From NCBI RefSeq assembly GCF_029360645.1, contig NZ_JARDUA010000002.1, positions 781,546 to 845,545 of the forward strand: a stretch of 64,000 bases of DNA. Reading direction: 5' to 3'. Positions within the stretch are counted from its first letter, which is position 1; each line of letters opens with the position of its first letter. Of this stretch, positions 8,482 through 16,796 are shown in pieces. Origin of the DNA: Pontibacter litorisediminis (GTDB lineage: Bacteria; Bacteroidota; Bacteroidia; Cytophagales; Hymenobacteraceae). Below the pieces are notes generated by a model, which was given only the letters and a program-made list of their open reading frames with translations, was not told the origin of the DNA and did not search any database. Made by a program: the position numbers and the translations under genes.

Positions 8482-9537
8482 TTACCTGAACAGCTCTTTT
8501 ATCACCCTGCCTTGCAAAACGGTTGTATCCATTTTCATCTCTACCTGCATGGAGTCCTTCCTGGCTCCTACTACAGTAGAGTCCATCGCTAGTTCTACCA
8601 GGGTGGTGTCTGGCCGCGGCACCACTACCACTGAATCCATCTTAAACTGAAGCAGGCGGGCCACTGTCGGCGCAATATCTACCAGCGTGTACCTGGCTGC
8701 CACCTCCCCCTTTCTGAAGTCAGGCCCCAGTGCCAGTAAAAAGATCTGCTCGCAGCCCGCGCAGTTGTCCCCATGCTCCATCCAGCCGCCGTCTATTCCG
8801 TCCAGGTGCCGGCCGTGGTCGTTTGTAACCAGGAGCGTCGTTTTTTTGCGGAAGGCAGGATCTGCTTGCAGAAAATCCCAAAGCTGCTTCACATACCGGT
8901 CGTCGCGCATAATGCCCCGCAGGTAGTTGTCCCAGTTGCCGGCATGGGCAAAACCATCCGGCTCCATAAAATTGATAAGCATTAGGTTTGGCTTGTACGT
9001 GGTCAGGATTCTTTTAGCCTCCACCAGCGTCAGGGAGTCCATACGGTATCCGGAGCCGGGGCCGCTCTTGCCCGCGTTCACGGACGGCTGAAACTGCCCT
9101 TTCCAGTCGGGCCGCTGCGTATCGGCTAGTATGTACAGTTTATCTTTGCTCGACACGATCCAGGCCGCAGTAGCCGGTTTGCCTGTCTGCTTCAGGTAGT
9201 ACTGGAAAATAGAGGGGTTTGCCGGCAGTTCATCGCCATAATTGTCGATTGGCTGGTTAACGCCGGTTGTGATGGCCGCGTGTCCGGAGTTTGTGTAGGT
9301 GTAGGCATCGTTGTAGAAGTTGCCTAAAAAACTGCCCTTGCCTTTCAGGTCAGTAGACATGTTGGGTATCAGGCCAGGTGCGGCACCCCATGTTTCGGAG
9401 TAGCGGGTTCCGTCTATCACCACAATGATAACATGCTCCGTTTGCAGCTGCCTGGTGTCAGCTGGTGGTGATGTACAGGCTATTGAAGAGGCGAGCATCA
9501 ACACAATCAAGCTTGCTATAGATGTCACCTTTCTCAT
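8482..9537 (-). CDS. Alkaline phosphatase/phosphodiesterase-superfamily lipoprotein
   Basis: 351 residues from the ATG at 9537, with a lipobox (SSIAC) giving a predicted lipoprotein; the 13 codons upstream in frame are not used. It belongs to the sulfatase/nucleotide pyrophosphatase superfamily: VIIVVIDGTRYSETW supplies the first metal Asp and the Thr nucleophile position, TNSGHAAITTG follows, MEPDGFAHAGN carries metal ligands, and TNDHGRHLDG supplies the DH pair. An unusual C-terminal tail repeats a short unit of the type DTTL/DSTVV/DSMQVEMKMDTTV. Substrate unknown. Confidence 0.75.
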   Translation of the reverse strand: MRKVTSIASLIVLMLASSIACTSPPADTRQLQTEHVIIVVIDGTRYSETWGAAPGLIPNMSTDLKGKGSFLGNFYNDAYTYTNSGHAAITTGVNQPIDNYGDELPANPSIFQYYLKQTGKPATAAWIVSSKDKLYILADTQRPDWKGQFQPSVNAGKSGPGSGYRMDSLTLVEAKRILTTYKPNLMLINFMEPDGFAHAGNWDNYLRGIMRDDRYVKQLWDFLQADPAFRKKTTLLVTNDHGRHLDGIDGGWMEHGDNCAGCEQIFLLALGPDFRKGEVAARYTLVDIAPTVARLLQFKMDSVVVVPRPDTTLVELAMDSTVVGARKDSMQVEMKMDTTVLQGRVIKELFR

Positions 9538-9843
9538 ACCAATCACATTTAAAGAAAAATCTCTCCCTCCAGGCACCGTATTTTATACGAGCCGCGGCAA
9601 CAATATGCCATCCGAAATCACACAACTTGCCCAGGCAAAAAAATACATAACCCACTGTTTTTCAAACAAAACAAAGGAAGCAAGTATGTTTCCGGAAGCG
9701 CACGAACAGCTTGCAAACAACAGGAGCAGCTTAGTAATGGAGAGGCAAAACTTAAACTTCGGCTCCCCAGATATTGAAAAACTTTAAAAATTTTCTTGCG
9801 TTTAACCCAGAAGCATTGCATTATTGCAATACAGATACTTTAA
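9538..9843. other. Intergenic region ahead of the phhA leader
   Basis: No gene supported. This stretch must hold promoters for the minus-strand lipoprotein gene and the plus-strand leader/phhA transcript. GATACTTTAA at 9835-9844 partly resembles a -7 element but runs into the leader ATG, so the start site is unclear. Confidence 0.4.
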
Positions 9844-9987
9844 ATGCACCAACCAGCAGCCATAGCGACCACACTTCCTCTGCCAACTTCCCTTGGCACG
9901 GCGCTGCTGTCTACTGCCTATTCTTATTGCCTGAGCGTGTATAGCTATTACAGCTATTATTATCGCTATTACCGCACCCGCAGCTAA
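9844..9987 (+). CDS. Tyrosine-rich leader peptide upstream of phhA
   Basis: A 47-codon open frame starting ATGCACCAACCAGC and ending in TAA, 140 bases before phhA. The second half has ten Tyr codons among 18 residues, including the run YSYYSYYYRYYR. A hairpin with a T-run follows at 10060-10088, before phhA. The layout is that of an amino-acid attenuator: translation speed at Tyr codons would report charged tRNA-Tyr, and phhA makes tyrosine. The exact start is not certain because an upstream promoter is not clear. A minus-strand hydrophobic frame over the same bases (9802-10008) is treated as its shadow. Confidence 0.65.
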   Translation: MHQPAAIATTLPLPTSLGTALLSTAYSYCLSVYSYYSYYYRYYRTRS

Positions 9988-10059
9988 GGCAATCACCAGC
10001 AACCACAAGATTTAGACACAGGAGCGAAGCCACAAAGGCCCTCCAACGGTGAACCTGCC

Positions 10060-10088
10060 AAAGCAGCGCCTTAAGCCCCTGCTTTTTT
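10060..10088 (+). terminator. Candidate attenuator terminator upstream of phhA
   Basis: AAAGCAG pairs with CTGCTTT (7 bp, 12-base loop) followed by TTT, between the Tyr-rich leader and phhA. Bases 10062-10070 (AGCAGCGCC) could instead pair with GGCGCTGCT at 9900-9908 inside the leader frame, a nine-base alternative. That segment lies before the Tyr cluster, so the switching scheme is not the textbook one. Confidence 0.55.
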
Positions 10089-10127
10089 CATTTTGTACCC
10101 ATTCTAAAAATATCAAATCATAACGAC

Positions 10128-10871
10128 ATGAACCTGACACAGAACTACAGCACCTACACCGAAGAGAACCACAATGTTTGGGCGATCCTGTTCCAGCGCC
10201 AGATCGAGAACCTGCCGAGCAAAGCCATTCCAGAGTTCTTTGAGGGGCTGAAACTGGTAAACTTCCAGCCGGACCGCATCCCTAACTTCGAAGAGGTAAA
10301 CAAGCGCCTGAAGCCCCTGACGGGATTTGAGGTAGTGGCGGCCCCTGGCATCGTGGACGACGCCCTCTTTTTCGGCCTGATTGCGGAGAAGAAGTTTCCG
10401 GCCACTGTGTGGATCAGAAGAATGGACCAGCTCGACTACCTGGAGGAGCCGGACATGTTCCATGATGTTTTCGGGCACGTGCCGCTGCTCACCATTCCGG
10501 TATACTGCGAGTTTCTGGCTAAGCTGTCGGCCATGGCCCTGCAGCACGTAGACCGCCCCGACATTATAGACCGCCTGACGCGCATTTACTGGTACACCAT
10601 TGAGTTTGGCCTGTTCCGTAAGCCAGGCGCAGCGGCCCGCATCTACGGCGCTGGCATTCTCTCCTCGGTAGGCGAGAGCAACCTGTCGGTGTCTGAGGAG
10701 AGCGTGAAGTATGATTTTGACGTGCAGCACATACTGGACACGACTTACATCAAGGAGACCTTCCAGAGCCAGTACTTCTGCATTGAGAGCTTTGAGCAGC
10801 TGCTGGAGAGCCTGCCGCAGGTGGAGGAAGCGATAAACAGGCTGCGCGAGGAACCGATAGAGGCAGTGTAA
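10128..10871 (+). CDS. phhA: Phenylalanine 4-monooxygenase
   Basis: Iron- and pterin-dependent hydroxylation of phenylalanine to tyrosine in the cytosol. 247 residues, the length of single-domain bacterial enzymes without the mammalian regulatory domain. The iron ligands are visible: His 112 and His 117 in DMFHDVFGHVPLL and Glu 159 in WYTIEFGL. The usual N-terminal region VWAILFQRQ and the substrate loop around FPATVWIRR are intact. The preceding Tyr-rich leader and terminator suggest that here it is regulated as a tyrosine-producing gene, not only as a catabolic one. Confidence 0.95.
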   Translation: MNLTQNYSTYTEENHNVWAILFQRQIENLPSKAIPEFFEGLKLVNFQPDRIPNFEEVNKRLKPLTGFEVVAAPGIVDDALFFGLIAEKKFPATVWIRRMDQLDYLEEPDMFHDVFGHVPLLTIPVYCEFLAKLSAMALQHVDRPDIIDRLTRIYWYTIEFGLFRKPGAAARIYGAGILSSVGESNLSVSEESVKYDFDVQHILDTTYIKETFQSQYFCIESFEQLLESLPQVEEAINRLREEPIEAV

Positions 10872-10913
10872 AGCGTTGTGCTTGGCCGCCCCTTTCCCTT
10901 GCAGGAACACCCG

Positions 10914-10956
10914 GTACAGGAATTCCTTTCCACAAGCAGGAAAGGAATTCCTGTAC
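10914..10956. terminator. Long perfect hairpin between convergent genes
   Basis: Arms 10914-10931 and 10939-10956 are perfect 18-base inverted repeats (GTACAGGAATTCCTTTCC) with a seven-base loop. It lies between phhA and the convergent BatE-like gene. There is no T-run on either side, so a terminator role is plausible but not shown. Confidence 0.6.
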
Positions 10957-11062
10957 GGGCAGTTTCCTAGTAAGAGGGCAGAAGCGTTAGTCGCGGGGAG
11001 CACGAAGCCGCATGGCAGCTTTTTTACGAAGGCTTGCCACAATGCCTCAGGCGGCTCCTAAC

Positions 11063-11800
11063 CTATGGCAGCTCCAGTAGGTTACTCTTGCGGATGTAGG
11101 CCTTCTCTCCTCTCCACCTGATCTCGTACCAGATGTCCTGCTCGCCGGTGATGGGCACCTTGTGGCCTTGCGAGGCCGTGGCAACCCAGTTAGCGCCGGC
11201 AGATGGCGCCGACATAATGGCTACCTGGTTGTTCTTGATGATGCCCGCCTCGCCGAGGTTTAGGAAGTTGATGTAGTAAAGTATAAACAGCAGGTAAAGT
11301 ATAAACCCTGCCTTAAACGTGCTGCTGAACCGGTAGCCCCTGCGCCACCTGAAGAGCATCACCGTCACCGTTATGACGGCCGTTAGCAACAGCACCTCCA
11401 AAATGCGCATGTAGTGCTTGCTGAACTGCGTCTTAAAGAACTGCAGGTCGCTGTACTCATAGCCGTACAGGCGGTGCGCCTGGGCTAGTTCCTCCATTTT
11501 TTTTAGGGTGGAGCGGCTGGGCTCTTTGGTGTAGAACAGGTGCAGGTAATACATGGCGCTGGTGTAGTCGCGGAGGCCTTCTTTGATGTAGGCCATCTTC
11601 AGGAGCATTTGCGGGGAGTAGTGCTGCTCTTGCACCAGCAGTTGCTCGTACAGAACAAAAGCATCAGAGTAACGTTGATGCTCAAACAAAGAATCTGCTT
11701 TAGCCAGTGTTAATTTATTACCCTGAGCACAAGCCGGTTCCGCCAAAACAGCCAAAAAAATAATCAGACAGGCAGATATTTTGGATAAGATATTTTGCAT
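11063..11800 (-). CDS. TPR/SH3-type membrane protein, BatE-like
   Basis: 245 residues: a signal peptide (ending about residue 25, PACAQ), two tetratricopeptide-like helical repeats (about residues 30-105), two membrane helices (about 130-150 and 163-180), and a C-terminal bacterial SH3-like domain with HKVPITGEQDIWYEIRWRGE and AYIRKSNLLEL. This order matches BatE of the Bacteroides aerotolerance operon, but the gene stands alone here. The BatA-like gene at the far end of the window is 50 kb away. Function inferred only by layout. Confidence 0.6.
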   Translation of the reverse strand: MQNILSKISACLIIFLAVLAEPACAQGNKLTLAKADSLFEHQRYSDAFVLYEQLLVQEQHYSPQMLLKMAYIKEGLRDYTSAMYYLHLFYTKEPSRSTLKKMEELAQAHRLYGYEYSDLQFFKTQFSKHYMRILEVLLLTAVITVTVMLFRWRRGYRFSSTFKAGFILYLLFILYYINFLNLGEAGIIKNNQVAIMSAPSAGANWVATASQGHKVPITGEQDIWYEIRWRGEKAYIRKSNLLELP

Positions 11801-11824
11801 TTAAAAACTTAGCTGTTAGTTTTG
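11794..11824 (+). promoter_or_regulatory. Promoter of first tRNA-Lys
   Basis: TTTG (11794-11797), 19 bases, TAGTTTTG (11817-11824), an exact match to the Bacteroidota -33/-7 pattern. Confidence 0.75.
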
Positions 11825-11873
11825 CATCGCAATTCAGGGAAACGCCTTGAGAACGCAAGTTAGTAAATAAACT

Positions 11874-11946
11874 GATTCTGTAGCTCAGCTGGTAGAGCAA
11901 TACACTTTTAATGTATGGGTCCTGGGTTCGAATCCCAGCGGGATCA
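11874..11946 (+). tRNA. tRNA-Lys (anticodon TTT), copy 1
   Basis: A 73-base cloverleaf: acceptor GATTCTG/CGGGATC with two G-T pairs, D arm GCTC, anticodon stem ATACA/TGTAT around CTTTTAA, T arm CTGGG-TTCGAAT-CCCAG, discriminator A. CCA is not encoded. A weak hairpin plus T-run follows at 11962-11989. Confidence 0.97.
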
Positions 11947-11961
11947 CAAAAATGAAAGCCG

Positions 11962-11989
11962 AAGCCTTTCCTGAAAAGAGAGGCTTTTT
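11962..11989 (+). terminator. Terminator of first tRNA-Lys
   Basis: AAGCCTTTC pairs with GAGAGGCTT (one G-T pair), then a T-run. Confidence 0.75.
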
Positions 11990-12034
11990 CTTTCTGGCAC
12001 TTGCCAGGAGCGAAAGAAGTAGCCTAAAAAATAT

Positions 12035-12065
12035 TTTGCTATTTTAAACAAAGCTACTACCTTTG
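12035..12065 (+). promoter_or_regulatory. Promoter of second tRNA-Lys
   Basis: TTTG (12035-12038), 19 bases, TACCTTTG (12058-12065), an exact consensus match. The second tRNA therefore has its own promoter. Confidence 0.78.
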
Positions 12066-12091
12066 CACTCCCAAACAATTACAACAGTACC

Positions 12092-12164
12092 GATTCCGTA
12101 GCTCAGCTGGTAGAGCAATACACTTTTAATGTATGGGTCCTGGGTTCGAATCCCAGCGGGATCA
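12092..12164 (+). tRNA. tRNA-Lys (anticodon TTT), copy 2
   Basis: Identical to copy 1 except for one base in the acceptor stem (GATTCCG instead of GATTCTG), which turns a G-T pair into G-C. 73 bases, CCA not encoded. Confidence 0.97.
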
Positions 12165-12173
12165 CAAAAAGCA

Positions 12174-12206
12174 AAAGCCTCAAACCTAATCGTTTGGGGC
12201 TTTTTT
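12174..12206 (+). terminator. Terminator of second tRNA-Lys
   Basis: GCCTCAAAC pairs with GTTTGGGGC (one G-T pair), flanked by AAA and a run of six T. Confidence 0.88.
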
Positions 12207-12284
12207 CATTTACGCATCAAACAAATATCGCTATATACCTGTAGTCTCTATAGCTAAAGCTGCTAACCCAAACTCCTTGCCCCT

Positions 12285-12908
12285 ATGGAAGATGCCGTAA
12301 GAGTTTACGTTCCGGTCTCCGTCTCCTACCCCGCCTTGGAAGGTGTGCTGAAAAGCCAGTTGATCGGCGAGTACATTCCCAAACCCGAAGCAGGCGACGA
12401 CACGCCCCCTTACGCGCAGATTCAGGACGTTGGTATTAGCGGGAGCAATGCAGACGCCCGCGAGGTGATACTCCGCATCAGGATGAGCATCCTGCGCACC
12501 ATGCTGAAACGCGATGGGGTAGACCTGTACGTGCTGGCTAAGCTAGGCTACGACAACGCCACGCAGCAGCTGTTCGTGCAGCAGTTCCATCTCACCGCCA
12601 GAACCAACAGTGGCCTCTTTAACACAGGCCTGGAGATGCTGGTAAACAAGGTGGCCTACAACCAGATCATCAAAAAAGCCAGGGTAAACCTGAAGCAGAT
12701 CATTTCGGGGGAGCTACAGAAGGCAAACGGAATGCTGGCTGAAGGCCTGGCCCTGAAAGGCATCAGACTGACGGGCGCTGTAAACGAGGTGCGCGTGCAG
12801 GACATTACCCCCCTACCCGACCAGGTAAAGCTCTCAGTTGAGCTTAAAGCCAACGTAGAGGCGCAGGTACTGGATCTTGCGGACCTACTCCCCCCTAAAC
12901 AAGTATAA
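12285..12908 (+). CDS. DUF4403-like protein
   Basis: 207 residues without signal peptide or membrane helix. RVYVPVSVSYPALEGVLKSQL at the start and the repeated lipid-binding-type beta/alpha pattern (DGVDLYVLAKLGYDNATQQLF, then LNTGLEMLVNKVAYNQI with conserved hydrophobic spacing) look like DUF4403. That family is usually 450-500 residues, so this would be a half-length version. The function of the family is unknown. Placement just after the tRNA-Lys terminator suggests its own transcript. Confidence 0.45.
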   Translation: MEDAVRVYVPVSVSYPALEGVLKSQLIGEYIPKPEAGDDTPPYAQIQDVGISGSNADAREVILRIRMSILRTMLKRDGVDLYVLAKLGYDNATQQLFVQQFHLTARTNSGLFNTGLEMLVNKVAYNQIIKKARVNLKQIISGELQKANGMLAEGLALKGIRLTGAVNEVRVQDITPLPDQVKLSVELKANVEAQVLDLADLLPPKQV

Positions 12909-12969
12909 GTACCCAAGAACTAGCCGAAAGCACCGCTTCACCTACTGCTAGAAGTATAGGCGCTCTGCC

Positions 12970-13935
12970 TCACTTGTTATGGAAGTGCGGCAGCACCTTC
13001 TCCCCGAATACCCGGATAAACTGTTCCTGCTTTACATTGACGTTGTGCAGGTCCAGCTCCGAAAACCCCATCTCCACATACTTCTCCAGCCACTGAATGT
13101 GCCTTTCTGGGTCGCTTGAGATGTTTGCAGCCCCCTCCATTTCCTCTGGCTTCACGAACTGGGCCGCCTGGTCGAACTGCTTCGGGCTTCGCAGTTCAGC
13201 CTGCAGGTCGCTGGCAAACACATTGGTTTTCCACTGCTCGTATGCTCCGGCCAGGGCACTTTCCTCCGTCTCGTCATACGACACCTGCACTTTCAGGGCC
13301 ATTGGCTTGTTTGCGCCGCCGTTGCTGCGCCAGGCCTCCACCACTTTCTCAAGCTTCTCCATTGGCTGCGACACCGTGATCAGGCCATCGGCCCAGCCTG
13401 CCAGCCAAGCCGCTGTGGCCGGGGTAATAGCCGCCCCCATCACCCGTATCTTCTCTTTTGGGGGAGTGTACAGTTTGGCGTTCTCCACCTCTATCAGGCC
13501 ATGGTGCGTTACCGTTTCGCCGCGCCACAGCGCCTGCATGATGTCCACGCTCTGTTTCAGCCGCTCATTACGCTCCTGCTTCGCTGGCCAGCGGCCTCCC
13601 GTTATAGACTCGTTCAGTGCCTGCCCGCTACCGGGGCAGATCCAGAACCGGCCCGGGAACATCTCATCCAGAGTGGCGGCAGCCTGTGCTATGATGGCAG
13701 GATGGTAGCGGTAAGCAGGGCAGTTCACGATGCCGTAGTCCAGCGAGGTTTGTGCCATGGCCGCCCCCAGCCACGACCAGGCAAAGCCAGACTCATTTTG
13801 TTTCTCACTCCATGGGTTAAAATGATCCGAAGAAATACAGAACTGAAAACCGGCCTCCTCTGCCTGCTTTGCTAACTGTAGCAGCTGGCTGGGAGGAAAC
13901 TGCTCGTGCGATATGTGATATCCTATTCTTACCAT
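12970..13935 (-). CDS. LLM-class flavin-dependent oxidoreductase
   Basis: 321 residues of the luciferase-like monooxygenase fold, subgroup resembling the F420/FMN-dependent G6PDH-like proteins (TIGR03885 type). Typical segments: IGYHISHEQFPPSQLLQLAKQ, CISSDHFNPWS, GIVNCPAYRYHPAIIAQAAA, FPGRFWICPGSGQALNE and a C-terminal EKYVEMGFSELDLHNV. The substrate is unknown and the flavin (FMN or F420) cannot be decided from sequence; this lineage usually lacks F420. It reads toward the DUF4403-like gene (convergent). Confidence 0.8.
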   Translation of the reverse strand: MVRIGYHISHEQFPPSQLLQLAKQAEEAGFQFCISSDHFNPWSEKQNESGFAWSWLGAAMAQTSLDYGIVNCPAYRYHPAIIAQAAATLDEMFPGRFWICPGSGQALNESITGGRWPAKQERNERLKQSVDIMQALWRGETVTHHGLIEVENAKLYTPPKEKIRVMGAAITPATAAWLAGWADGLITVSQPMEKLEKVVEAWRSNGGANKPMALKVQVSYDETEESALAGAYEQWKTNVFASDLQAELRSPKQFDQAAQFVKPEEMEGAANISSDPERHIQWLEKYVEMGFSELDLHNVNVKQEQFIRVFGEKVLPHFHNK

Positions 13936-14021
13936 CCGTTCTTAGGTTGCGATTGTCCTTGCTTAACGGGTGGATGGCGCAGGCCGTTACGGCAAACAGG
14001 CTCCTCCACCCCGGGGTACCT

Positions 14022-14066
14022 AAAAAAGTATAGCCCCGGCACTTGGTGTGCACCGGGGCTATACTT
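14022..14066 (-). terminator. Terminator of the ABC exporter operon
   Basis: Arms 14026-14039 and 14053-14066 (AAGTATAGCCCCGG and its exact complement, 14 bp) with a T-run on the minus strand. The outer stem is built from the AAGTATA/TATACTT word that is over-represented in this genome. Confidence 0.9.
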
Positions 14067-14086
14067 GAAAAGCAACCGTTCAGGGG

Positions 14087-15448
14087 CTAGGCCTCTGCCT
14101 TAAAATGCGTTTCGAAGAGCTTATACTTGTAGCGGGGGTACTCCCGCAGCACGGCCACCAGCGCAAAGATGCTGCCGCCTACCAGCAACGGGTACACCAG
14201 GTACAGCAACGGGTGAATTAATGGCAGAAACAGTAGGCACAGCAGGCCGATGGCAATGAAGTTGAACAGGTAAGAGGCTTTGGCGCTGAAACTGAACAAG
14301 CCGCCCGACACCATTTTGGGGCTTACGATAGAGGCGATGATACTTAGCGGCGCCAACACCAGCACACTTGCCATATACATCATCACAACGAAGAAAGCCT
14401 GCTCGTGATTAAACACGGCCACATACGCAAAAGTAAGCACGGCGTCTATCAGCAGCGGCAAGCGCAGCGCCATCCAGGTAACCCGCAGAAAGTCTTTCGT
14501 GGTGCCGCTGCTGCGCTCCACCGTCAGCCAAAGGTTGCGGTAGAAGCCCCATATGTTGTTGAACACGTACGAAAACACCACCAACGGCCCTACAAACAGC
14601 CATAGCGTCATCACCTCGTCCAGCAGGTGCTCGCCCTTCTTGGCAAAGGCCAGTGCATCGGCACCAAGTATAAAGGCCTTGAAAACGAAGCCGAACAGCA
14701 GCATCTGGCGGGCCTGCTTGTGGTTCTTAAATAAGCGCCATCCCAGGCTGCAGCGGGCGTTGGTGCTATAGCTCACCGTCTTGCGGCGCGGCTCCGTAGC
14801 CGCCTTCTCCAGAAAGAAGTTAGAGATAACAAAAGCGCCCAAGGCAGCCAGGTGCACCACCAGCATCATCCATTCCGAGGCCGGGTAAAACATAGGCACC
14901 CGCACCTGCAGCGCCACAAAAGCCCCGGCCATTACCACTGCCGAGTAAAAGTTGGCGTTTCGCCAGCGCATGCGGCGCTCAATAAAAACCTGCAGCGAGC
15001 GCAGTGTGATATGCGCCGTGAGCACCACCAGCACACTTTGCAGCAGGTGCAGCAAGGTGTACAGCGGCGACATCATGTACAGCAGCAGCAGGAAATTAAG
15101 CAGCACAAAGTAAAGCGGCGACACTAGCTCCACCACCACCTCGGTGCGGAACCGCTGATACGCCGACACCGGGTACAGCTGCGGAATAAGGTTTGCCTTG
15201 GGTATGTACGCCGGGAAAAAGCCTTTCAGGATAATGATAGCCAGCATGAACAGGTTCGTATACTCCAGCACCTGTTCCACGCTAAGCCTGGTATCGCCCT
15301 CGCCAGCCTGCTGCAGCAGGAAAGAGAACAGCCAACTATACACACCCGCCGATACAAGTCCCAGCGAGAGCAACAGCATGCGCTGCAGGCGCTTTTGCCT
15401 GAAAAAGCTGTTGATACGGGCACGGCAAGAGAATACGATCAAATCCAT
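14087..15448 (-). CDS. ABC transporter permease, multi-pass (possibly DUF5687 family)
   Basis: 453 residues with about ten to twelve hydrophobic spans and no ATPase motif. Its gene lies 98 bases downstream of an ABC ATPase gene on the same strand with no terminator between, so the pair likely forms an exporter. The region LKGFFPAYIPKANLIPQLYPVSAYQRFR, shared in style with Bacteroidota exporter permeases next to such ATPases, suggests DUF5687, but I am not certain of the family. Substrate unknown. Confidence 0.65.
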   Translation of the reverse strand: MDLIVFSCRARINSFFRQKRLQRMLLLSLGLVSAGVYSWLFSFLLQQAGEGDTRLSVEQVLEYTNLFMLAIIILKGFFPAYIPKANLIPQLYPVSAYQRFRTEVVVELVSPLYFVLLNFLLLLYMMSPLYTLLHLLQSVLVVLTAHITLRSLQVFIERRMRWRNANFYSAVVMAGAFVALQVRVPMFYPASEWMMLVVHLAALGAFVISNFFLEKAATEPRRKTVSYSTNARCSLGWRLFKNHKQARQMLLFGFVFKAFILGADALAFAKKGEHLLDEVMTLWLFVGPLVVFSYVFNNIWGFYRNLWLTVERSSGTTKDFLRVTWMALRLPLLIDAVLTFAYVAVFNHEQAFFVVMMYMASVLVLAPLSIIASIVSPKMVSGGLFSFSAKASYLFNFIAIGLLCLLFLPLIHPLLYLVYPLLVGGSIFALVAVLREYPRYKYKLFETHFKAEA

Positions 15449-15546
15449 GTAGCGAGTTAAGAGTTTAGTGTTGAGAATTAAGAGTTGCGGGAAGTACAGT
15501 AGGCTTAGCCACAGTTTTCACTTTGAACTCTTAACCTTTAACTACT

Positions 15547-16305
15547 TTAAGTGAGCATCCAGTCCAGGTTGGTTTCTGTGTTATGGTGCGGTAGCAGCAA
15601 CTGGAACAGCGCCTGGTCTATAAGGTTGGAGCCGTTCATGGTAAATTCCTGCACCGATCCGTTGTACATCAGCTGCCCGTCGTTCAGCACGCCAATGTGA
15701 GTGGCGATCTTCTCCACGTAATTTAAGTCGTGGGAGGAGATCAGGATAACCCTGTTGGCATTGCGGTAGCTGCGGATAAGCTGCACCAGCAGCTGAGCAG
15801 CGATCGGGTCGAGGCCGGTAAAAGGCTCGTCCAGTACCAGCACCTGCGGCTTGTGCAGCATGGCAGCGGCAATCCCCACCTTCTTCTTCATGCCGGTAGA
15901 GTAACCCGCCACGCTTTTGTGCAGCGATTCCTTGTCGGTAAAGAAATAGCTGACAAGGCTCTTGATGCGCTCCTCTGCCTCGGCAGCCGACAGCTTGTAC
16001 AGCTTGGCCACAAAGCTGAGGTACTCCACGCCCGTAAACTCTTCTATAAGCGGGTTGTCCTCGCAAAGGGCGCCCAGGTTCTGCTTTACCTCCAGCTGGT
16101 GCTGATGGTAGTCTTTGCCAAATAGGGTGATACTTCCGCTATCGGGTTGCACCAAATCGAGGATACAGTTGAGGAAGGTGCTTTTGCCCACTCCGTTCTT
16201 GCCCAGCAGGCAATAAATCTGGCCGCTCTCAATGGTTAGGTCAAGCCCCTGCAGCACCTGCTTCTTGCCATACTTCTTCGACAATCCCGTTATATCTATA
16301 CTCAT
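15547..16305 (-). CDS. ABC transporter ATP-binding protein
   Basis: 252 residues, one ABC cassette: Walker A LLGKNGVGKST, Q-loop around KQNLGALCEDNPLIEEF, signature YSTGMKKKVGIAAAML (GYSTGMKKK form typical of ABC-2/DUF exporters), Walker B VLVLDEPFTGLDP and H-loop ISSHDLNYVEKI. It energises the adjacent permease at the inner membrane. It is the first gene of the operon, with the promoter expected in the 16306-16598 gap. Confidence 0.88.
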   Translation of the reverse strand: MSIDITGLSKKYGKKQVLQGLDLTIESGQIYCLLGKNGVGKSTFLNCILDLVQPDSGSITLFGKDYHQHQLEVKQNLGALCEDNPLIEEFTGVEYLSFVAKLYKLSAAEAEERIKSLVSYFFTDKESLHKSVAGYSTGMKKKVGIAAAMLHKPQVLVLDEPFTGLDPIAAQLLVQLIRSYRNANRVILISSHDLNYVEKIATHIGVLNDGQLMYNGSVQEFTMNGSNLIDQALFQLLLPHHNTETNLDWMLT

Positions 16306-16551
16306 ATATTTGTATCGTAGCGTGAAGTCCCGAAACTAAAAAGCGTGCTACCAGTCTGCAGCACAAGCCTAAAGGTATAAACATTCTCTGTATTGCCCTA
16401 CAAATGTAGCAGCTTTATCCCGAAAACTTTATACTTTAGCAGGCGCTTCTTACCTCCTCCTGTGCTAACACCTTTCTAACGGAATATGGTTCTTTGCCTG
16501 TCAAATTTTAAGCCCAAAGTATAAACAGCGCTTTTTTTTGATTGTTTGCCG

Positions 16552-16582
16552 TTGCAATTGTCAAAGCCGGTTTATACTTTTG
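16552..16582 (+). promoter_or_regulatory. Promoter of tRNA-Leu
   Basis: TTG (16552-16554), 20 bases, TACTTTTG (16575-16582), 17 bases before the tRNA. Confidence 0.72.
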
Positions 16583-16598
16583 CATCCACCTTTTACCA

Positions 16599-16680
16599 GC
16601 GCACGTGGTGAAATCGGTAGACACGCCATCTTGAGGGGGTGGTGCCTTCGGGTGTGGGAGTTCGAATCTCCCCGTGCGCA
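16599..16680 (+). tRNA. tRNA-Leu (anticodon GAG)
   Basis: 82-base class II tRNA: acceptor GCGCACG/CGTGCGC, anticodon stem CCATC/GGTGG around TTGAGGG, a short variable arm (TGCCTTCGGGTGT), T arm with TTCGAAT, discriminator A. CCA is not encoded. A weak terminator (AAAGCTC...GAGCTTTTT) follows at about 16687-16718. Confidence 0.95.
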
Positions 16681-16796
16681 CTCTTCTAAAGCTCTGTTCT
16701 ATCTGAATGGAGCTTTTTGCTTTTAGGGCAGTTGCTCGTGCACGTTTCCTCAGGTAAAAGCCAGCCGATTGCTAACTCAAGAATACAAGCGCTCTT

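Noticed and set aside
9802..10008. 68-codon minus-strand frame with a hydrophobic N-terminus
   Set aside because: It is the antisense of the Tyr-rich leader (TAT codons read as ATA), has no signal of initiation, and its second half is not protein-like.
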